Positions 58,981 through 64,000 of a stretch of 64,000 bases of DNA are shown in pieces; within the stretch, counting starts at the first letter, position 1; every line of letters begins with the position of its first letter. The stretch is from Martelella endophytica (GTDB lineage: Bacteria; Pseudomonadota; Alphaproteobacteria; Rhizobiales; Rhizobiaceae). The position numbers were made by a program, and so were the translations under genes. The stretch covers positions 1,577,944 through 1,641,943 of the forward strand of contig NZ_CP010803.1 of NCBI RefSeq assembly GCF_000960975.1, in the 5' to 3' direction. The notes under the pieces were generated by a model. The model saw only the letters and a list, made by a program, of their open reading frames with translations, did no database searches and was not told the origin of the DNA.

Positions 58981-59343
58981 TCACGATGGCGGGCTGGCAG
59001 CGCCACCGGGATTATGCAACGCGATCGGGACGTTGTATCCGATCGCCGAATGAGGACGATCCTCATTATAGTGCTTACGCCAATCCTCCAACTTTTCGCG
59101 CGCATCCGCAAGGGTCATGAACCAGTTCGCGTTCAGGCATTCCGAACGCAGCTTGCTGTTAAAGGCTTCGATGAAGCCGTTGTCAGTCGGTTTGCCAGGC
59201 CGCGAGAAGTCCAGCGTGACCTTTTTCACATAGGCCCAGAGATCGAGGTCACGGGAGATAAATTCGCTGCCATTGTCGACCCGTATCGTCTTCGGGTAGC
59301 CGCCTTTCCTGCAAATCCGTTCCAGCGTTTGCACCACATCCTG
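58981..59343 (-). pseudogene. Truncated IS3-family transposase (OrfB, C-terminal part)
   Basis: About 118 residues of an integrase-core transposase: VRVDNGSEF-type segment (TIRVDNGSEFISRDLDLWAY), FSRPGKPTDNGFIEAFNSKL with the catalytic Glu, and ECLNANWFMTLADAREKLEDW. The first catalytic Asp and the whole N-terminal part are missing; similarity stops near 59343. It is a dead remnant. The DNA at 58940-58980 (GGACCGCCGGATGTTAG) may be the end of the element. Confidence 0.85.
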
Positions 59344-59555
59344 TATGCCACAAATACAAACGGCATTGCTCGAACGGGCCTACGCGCGCGTCGTCTATCC
59401 ATCCTCAAAGCACCGAAAACAGCATCTGCCGAACTGAAATTGCATGGACAATCGGCACCGTACGCAAGACGGCATAAAGTCAAAAAAACCGATCAGTCGC
59501 CTTGGCCTTAACCGGGACAACCTTTTGAAGCTCCACACCTACATACACGAAAGCC

Positions 59556-60344
59556 TCAAACATGAGTCGCTATCGGCCAAGCGGCTCCGGGCAGTGTCGT
59601 GACTCGCATTTCGATGCCGTATATGCTTTGGAGAATTTCAGGCTGCAATATCTCGTCCGGCGTCCCCCTCACAAGAAGCCTGCCGCTGTGCAGCGCGATG
59701 ATGTCGTCACAGAAGCGGGCCGCCATGTTGATGTCGTGGAGGACGACGATGACGCCGAGATCGTGGTTGCGGGCAAGATCGCCGACGAGTTTCAGAATTT
59801 CGATCTGATAGGCGATATCGAGGGCGGAAATCGGCTCGTCCAGAAGCAGGCATTGCGGCTTCTGGGCAACCAGCATGGCAAGCCATGCCCTCTGCCGCTC
59901 TCCGCCAGACAGCGTGTCGACCAGCCGGTCGGCCATGGCCGTCACCCGCGTCAGCGTCATCGCCTCGTCCACTGCGTCACGGTCGGCTCTTGAAAACCGG
60001 CCGAGCGCGCCGTGCCAGGGATAGCGCCCGAGCGCTACCAGATTGCGCACAGTCATGCCGGCGGCAGGCGGCGGGTTTTGCGGCAGATAGGCAAGCTGGC
60101 GGGCCAATGCCCGGTCCTTCAGTTTTTCAAGCGGTTCGCCATTGAGCTGGATCGCGCCGTCCAGCGGCGACAATTGCCGCGCCAGCAGTTTCAATAATGT
60201 CGATTTTCCCGAGCCGTTATGGCCGATCAGACCCGCCACCTGGCCCTTCAGCGAGAGATCGAGGGTCAGCGGTTGCAGGATCGTCTGGTCGCCAATGCCG
60301 AAAGACACGTCGCGGAGCGAAAACGTCAATTGGTCGTCATGCAT
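59556..60344 (-). CDS. fhuC: Siderophore ABC transporter ATPase, FhuC type
   Basis: A 262-residue ABC ATPase. Walker A is GHNGSGKST (41-49), the signature LSGGERQRAWLA lies near residue 144 and Walker B is LLLDEPISALD. The YLPQNPPPAAGMTVRNLVALGRYPW segment is typical of Fe3+-siderophore (FhuC/FecE) ATPases. It energises the FhuB permease encoded upstream. Its start overlaps the end of fhuF by 19 nt. It is the last gene of the operon. Confidence 0.95.
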   Translation of the reverse strand: MHDDQLTFSLRDVSFGIGDQTILQPLTLDLSLKGQVAGLIGHNGSGKSTLLKLLARQLSPLDGAIQLNGEPLEKLKDRALARQLAYLPQNPPPAAGMTVRNLVALGRYPWHGALGRFSRADRDAVDEAMTLTRVTAMADRLVDTLSGGERQRAWLAMLVAQKPQCLLLDEPISALDIAYQIEILKLVGDLARNHDLGVIVVLHDINMAARFCDDIIALHSGRLLVRGTPDEILQPEILQSIYGIEMRVTTLPGAAWPIATHV

Positions 60345-61078
60345 GAAGCTTCTCTTATCTTACTGTCCGGGCAAAGCGTGCCGCAGCCTTCAATGCCGGG
60401 AACGCGATAGCGCAGGCAGCAGACCTTGCGGCGGCGGACTATCCGTCCCGCCTCTTCGATATAGTGGATCGCATCCTTCAATGGATTGGTCTTGTCGGTG
60501 CCAAGCTGCGGCCGCGCCAGAAAGGCCAGCGCGTCGGCCGCCGCCTGCCGGTCAACGGCCGGATGCCTTTCCATCTGGCGGATGGTCCATTCCAGATAAT
60601 GCGCGGCATTGCCCCACAGTGCCTTTTCGGAAAGGCGGCTTGCCTGTTTCAGCCGTGCAATGGCGGGTTCGAGATGGGCGGAATAAAGAGTCGGCACGAT
60701 GTCTTCCGCCTGCCCTTCAGTGAAGGTCAACTTGCCCTTCGGGGGACGAAGCGCCACCGGCTCGCCTATCGCATCGAGCACGAAGGCGGCCTCGTCCATG
60801 CCGATGCGCAAGGGACGCCCGGCAAGCAGGGACAGCGCGATATAGGGAATGATCGCCACCGCCAGATATTTCTGCGACCAGAGCGACAGCAGGAAGGCCT
60901 CCGGCGCCACGCCGTGATGACTACCGTGGCGCGCGAGAACGGCGGACAGGCGTTTTTCGTCCAGAAGCTCCGTGGCCGTTTCAGCCGGGCGCGGGTCGGG
61001 GTGAAGCGAGAGTTTGGCGCGCACCAGCGCAAGCGGGCCGTCAAGCATCGCCATCAGTCGGTCGGCATCGTCGCTCAT
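60326..61078 (-). CDS. fhuF: Siderophore-iron reductase FhuF-like protein
   Basis: A 250-residue cytoplasmic protein. The C-terminal cysteines CC (220-221), Cys232 and Cys236 in KVCCLRYRVPGIEGCGTLC would hold the [2Fe-2S] centre that reduces Fe3+ in imported hydroxamate siderophores. The last spacing is C-x3-C, whereas E. coli FhuF has C-x2-C as I recall. The ATG overlaps the fhuB stop as ATGA, so translation is coupled. Confidence 0.88.
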   Translation of the reverse strand: MSDDADRLMAMLDGPLALVRAKLSLHPDPRPAETATELLDEKRLSAVLARHGSHHGVAPEAFLLSLWSQKYLAVAIIPYIALSLLAGRPLRIGMDEAAFVLDAIGEPVALRPPKGKLTFTEGQAEDIVPTLYSAHLEPAIARLKQASRLSEKALWGNAAHYLEWTIRQMERHPAVDRQAAADALAFLARPQLGTDKTNPLKDAIHYIEEAGRIVRRRKVCCLRYRVPGIEGCGTLCPDSKIREASCMTTN

Positions 61079-63039
61079 GCCGGCCTCCGATAAAGCAGCC
61101 AGAGGAAATAGGGGCCGCCGACAAAGGCCGCCAGAACGCCCGCCGGGATTTCATAGGGAAAATCGACGCTGCGGCCGAGCCAGTCGGCTGTGACCATCAA
61201 CAGCGCGCCGAGCATGACTGCGCAGAAGGCGCGCGCCAGCGGACGCCCCGGCACCAGCATCGCCGCCATATGCGGGGCCATCAGCCCGACGAAGCTGAGA
61301 GGCCCGACCACCAGCGTCGCGGCGGCCGTGAGAAAGGCGGAAAATGTCAGCATCACCGCGCGGGCCCGGCCCGGAGAGACGCCAAGCGCGCGGGCGCTTT
61401 CATTGCCGAGCGGCAGGATTTCCAGCCAGCGCGCAAACAGCGGCACAAACGGCAGCGACAACAGGGAGAGCACCAGCGCGATCAGCCCGGTGATCGCTGT
61501 CGCGCGGAATGTCGGGCCGACGCTCCAGGCGAGAATATAGGCCGCGCGCGGGTCGCCGCTGGCGAGAACCAGCGAGATCAGCGCCGCGGCAAATGTGCCG
61601 ACGGCCACGCCCGCCAGCAACACCGGCCCCGGCGACCAGGCACAGGCGCGCGCGACGGCGAGAATGAAGGCAAAGGTTACCGCCGCCCCGGCCACGCCGC
61701 CAACCAGCATCACCGGCGGCGAGAACGACCCGGCCAGAAACACTGCGCCGATGAGGCCAAGCCCTGCACCGGCGCTGACGCCGAGGCTTTCCGGGCTGGC
61801 AAGCGGATTGCCGGTCATCGCCTGCATGACGACGCCCGCCAGCGCCAGCATGGCCCCAGCGCCAAAGGATGCGGCAATGCGCGGCCAGCGCCCGGCGGCC
61901 AGTTCGGAAACGGGGAGCCCATCGATGAAGATTGTCTCGCTCAGCGAAAAGGCGATAATGCCTGCAAGCACAAGCAGGTTGATGATCAGCACCACGGAAG
62001 CGGGAAACCGGCGGCTTTGCACGATCTGCGGCGCGCTGGCCTGCGGGGCGGCAGCGGGCAGTCGCTTCAGCAGGATGAGCAGCAGGACAGCACCGGAAAT
62101 CGCCGTCAGCGTGCCTGTCGGCACCTCGCCGATAAAGCGCGCCATCGTCAGCACCGCGCCATCGGCAAAGGCCAGAAGCAGCGCGCCGAAAAGCGGCGCA
62201 AGCAGCAGACGCCGGGCAAAATGCTGCGCGCCGAAACGGCTGGCGAAATGCGGCGCGGCTAGTCCGACAAAGGCAATCACGCCGACGCGCGCCACCACGA
62301 CGGCGGAGATGGCCGAGGCCAGCAACAGGGCGGCAAGGCGAATGGTCTTCACCGGCAGGCCGAGGCTTTTCGCGCTGGCATCGTCAAGCCCCGCAATCGT
62401 CAGCGGCCGCACCAGAAGCAGGACCAGCGGCACAAGAATGATGAGCCGGAGCGCCAATGCGGGAACGGCGGAAAAGTCGTTCTGTAACAGCGAGCCGCTG
62501 GCCCAGATGAAGACCGCGCGCAGATATTCATGATGAAACAGCGACAGCACGACAATGGTTGCGCCCGCGAGGAAGCTGATGACCATGCCCGCCAGCAACA
62601 GCGTGACCGGCGAGAAATTCCGGCTCGAAGCCAGCGCCACGACCAGCCCGAGGGCGGCAAACGCGCCGACAAGCGCGGCAAGTTCCCGCGCCCACAGGCC
62701 GCCGGCACCGGCTGATGCCAGCGAGACGATGATGATGGCCAGTTGCGCGCCGGAGAGAAGCCCGAGCGTTGCCGGTTCGGCCAGCGGGTTTTTCAGCACC
62801 TGCTGGAAGATCACCCCGGCAAGACCCAGCGCAGCGCCACAAATGAGCGCCACGAACAGCCGCGGAAACAGGCCGTAATGCAGATAGACCTCGCCGAAGA
62901 TCTCCGGGTCGGGCGCCATCAGCGCCGACAGGAGCCGGCCCGGCGCGACATGTCCGGCATAGCCGAAGACTGTCAGCGCCAGCGCGAAAACGATCAGGAT
63001 CGAAAGCGCGGCGACGGGTGCTAGGGCAGAATTTCTCAT
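61075..63039 (-). CDS. fhuB: Fe3+-hydroxamate ABC transporter permease, fused double-length FhuB
   Basis: A 654-residue inner-membrane permease made of two homologous FecCD-type halves of ten helices each (about 1-330 and 331-654), as in FhuB. Each half has a coupling segment (GVIAFVGLAAPHFASR and GPLSFVGLMAPHMAAM). LAGVIFQQVLKNPLAEPATLG and LAGVVMQAMTGNPLASPESLG are the repeated family motifs. The ATG at 63039 overlaps the fhuD stop (ATGA); the frame is open to 63162 inside fhuD but that is not coding. Confidence 0.96.
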   Translation of the reverse strand: MRNSALAPVAALSILIVFALALTVFGYAGHVAPGRLLSALMAPDPEIFGEVYLHYGLFPRLFVALICGAALGLAGVIFQQVLKNPLAEPATLGLLSGAQLAIIIVSLASAGAGGLWARELAALVGAFAALGLVVALASSRNFSPVTLLLAGMVISFLAGATIVVLSLFHHEYLRAVFIWASGSLLQNDFSAVPALALRLIILVPLVLLLVRPLTIAGLDDASAKSLGLPVKTIRLAALLLASAISAVVVARVGVIAFVGLAAPHFASRFGAQHFARRLLLAPLFGALLLAFADGAVLTMARFIGEVPTGTLTAISGAVLLLILLKRLPAAAPQASAPQIVQSRRFPASVVLIINLLVLAGIIAFSLSETIFIDGLPVSELAAGRWPRIAASFGAGAMLALAGVVMQAMTGNPLASPESLGVSAGAGLGLIGAVFLAGSFSPPVMLVGGVAGAAVTFAFILAVARACAWSPGPVLLAGVAVGTFAAALISLVLASGDPRAAYILAWSVGPTFRATAITGLIALVLSLLSLPFVPLFARWLEILPLGNESARALGVSPGRARAVMLTFSAFLTAAATLVVGPLSFVGLMAPHMAAMLVPGRPLARAFCAVMLGALLMVTADWLGRSVDFPYEIPAGVLAAFVGGPYFLWLLYRRPA

Positions 63040-63914
63040 GCGGGCGTCAGTGCCTCCGTCAGAATACGGCCGAACCTCAGGGCCGATGGCAGGCCGCCGA
63101 ACACCCAGGTCGGTGGAATGGTGAAGACCCGCCCGGCGCCGACGGAGGGTATCGTGTTCCACAGGCGGCTTTGCGCAAGGCTTGGCGGCGGGCCCGGTTC
63201 GATGATCACCAGCCGGGCATCGCGGTGGCGGGCAATGGCATCCAGGCCTGCGGTGGAGAAGCCCCAGCGATTGCCGACCTCCTGCCAGGCGTTCTCAAGC
63301 CCGAGCCGTTGCAGCACATCGTCGAACAGACTGCCTCGCCCGTAAATATCGACCAGTCTTTCACCGGCGAATTTGACGATCAGAACCGGCCTTCCGTCAT
63401 CCCCTGCAAGCGTGTCGCGCATCTTTGAAAGGGCTTCGTCAAAGCGTGCGATATAAGCATCGCCCTCTGCCTTGCGGTCCAGCCGTTCGGCAATCGCGCT
63501 CATGCCGCTTTCGGCAAGGGCGAGCGGCGTTCTGTCCTCGGTGAAAAGCGGTAGCGCCATGGTCGGGGCGATGGTCTCGAGCCGGCTTTCAGGAACGCCG
63601 TAACCGGCCTGCGTGATGATGAGGCCGGGATGCAGCGATTTCAGCAGTTCCATATTCGGCCATGACCTGAGGCCGAGATCGATGGTGGTGGCCGGCAATG
63701 CGGGCGACACCACCCGTTCGTTGTAAAGCGGCGCCTCGGCGACGGCATAAGGTTCTGCACCTAGCGCCAGAACAGTTTCCGCCCAGGCCCAGTCGAGCAC
63801 GGCAAGACGCGGCCCTTGCTGAGATGCAAAGGCCGCGTTTCCCATCAACAGGACCGGCAGTGACGCGGCAACGAATTGCCGCCGCGTCAGGGCATGTTTT
63901 GCAGATGATGGCAT
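63036..63914 (-). CDS. fhuD: Siderophore-binding periplasmic protein, FhuD type
   Basis: A 292-residue ABC binding protein with a Tat-type signal (LTRRQFVAASLPVLLMGNAAFA), then the family pattern LAVLDWAWAETVLALGAEPYAVA, DLGLRSWPNMELLKSLHPGLII and a C-terminal lobe ending near WVFGGLPSALRF. It delivers ferric hydroxamate siderophore to FhuBC. ATG 63914 is preferred to the TTG one codon earlier. It starts 7 nt after the TonB-dependent receptor stop, so the receptor and transporter form one operon. Confidence 0.93.
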   Translation of the reverse strand: MPSSAKHALTRRQFVAASLPVLLMGNAAFASQQGPRLAVLDWAWAETVLALGAEPYAVAEAPLYNERVVSPALPATTIDLGLRSWPNMELLKSLHPGLIITQAGYGVPESRLETIAPTMALPLFTEDRTPLALAESGMSAIAERLDRKAEGDAYIARFDEALSKMRDTLAGDDGRPVLIVKFAGERLVDIYGRGSLFDDVLQRLGLENAWQEVGNRWGFSTAGLDAIARHRDARLVIIEPGPPPSLAQSRLWNTIPSVGAGRVFTIPPTWVFGGLPSALRFGRILTEALTPA

Positions 63915-63920
63915 CAACGA

Positions 63921-64000
63921 CTACCAGCGGTATTTCAGCGTGCCGTAGATCGTCCGCCCGTCGCCCCAATTGCAGCCCGTGGCCGCGATGCAGGTCGAGA
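63921..64000 (-). CDS. TonB-dependent siderophore receptor, C-terminal end only
   Basis: The minus strand reads through the window edge and ends at TAG (63923-63921) with the residues GRTIYGTLKYRW. A final aromatic residue in such a beta-strand is the outer-membrane insertion signal of TonB-dependent receptors, and two cysteines shortly before it (C-x5-C) are common in FhuA/FoxA-like proteins. Only about 26 residues are visible. The fhuDBFC genes directly downstream support a ferric-hydroxamate receptor. Confidence 0.8.
   Translation of the reverse strand, partial: STCIAATGCNWGDGRTIYGTLKYRW

Noticed and set aside
61270..62533. Plus-strand frames of 330 and 312 codons opposite fhuB
   Set aside because: Composition is extremely Arg/Ala/Gly-rich and both lie opposite a clear FhuB permease.

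Overview
The window is GC-rich DNA from an alphaproteobacterium, most probably of the order Rhizobiales (Hyphomicrobiales). The evidence is indirect: tripartite TRAP transporters, an FNR/FixK-type microaerobic stress block next to arcDABC, paired NsrR-like regulators with nnrS/nnrU, an ohr/ohrR pair, and an intergenic palindrome (34147-34254) that resembles repeats common in Rhizobiaceae. No rRNA, tRNA, CRISPR array or phage was seen. The only transposon trace is a truncated IS3-type transposase near 59 kb.

Layout. (1) 1-9.1 kb is a uronate catabolic region: the end of one TRAP permease, a DUF2264 protein, and a minus-strand operon gntR-dctP-dctQ-dctM-yhcH-kduI-kduD. (2) 9.8-14.4 kb is the arginine deiminase operon arcDABC. 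(3) 14.7-23.5 kb is a low-oxygen/stress block: Hsp20, an FNR-type regulator, a Host_attach-family protein, a phosphoribosyltransferase, a BON-domain protein, a zinc alcohol dehydrogenase, a universal stress protein and a P-type ATPase. Four TTGAY-N4-GTCAA boxes and one weaker box tie (2) and (3) together. (4) 24.2-30.3 kb is one giant autotransporter adhesin of 2,048 residues. (5) 31-35.9 kb is a nitric-oxide island: two NsrR-like regulators, a membrane/DUF305 protein, NnrU, NnrS and pseudoazurin, with two large palindromes matching the NsrR site layout. (6) 36.2-46.8 kb holds an ECF41 sigma factor with its partner gene, followed by a run of divergent regulator/oxidoreductase pairs. (7) 47.2-52.6 kb encodes a hydrolase, a GMC oxidoreductase, a cytochrome P450 and a flavin monooxygenase, probably one oxidative pathway of unknown substrate. 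(8) 53-58.8 kb has an orphan response regulator, hydrolase/SDR/SnoaL genes and ohr/ohrR; a 12-bp box is shared between ohrR and a hydrolase 3.5 kb away. (9) 59.5-64 kb is a hydroxamate-type siderophore uptake operon fhuDBFC behind a TonB-dependent receptor cut by the window end.

How the parts may work together. Much of the window looks like conditional metabolism: sugar-acid scavenging, ATP from arginine without oxygen, NO detoxification, peroxide/electrophile defence and iron capture. The most rewarding points are the shared regulatory boxes, the ECF41 promoter, a Tat-exported hydrolase with a second strong internal start, and the unassigned P450/GMC/monooxygenase cluster. All functional calls rest on reading the protein sequences by eye; no database search was run.
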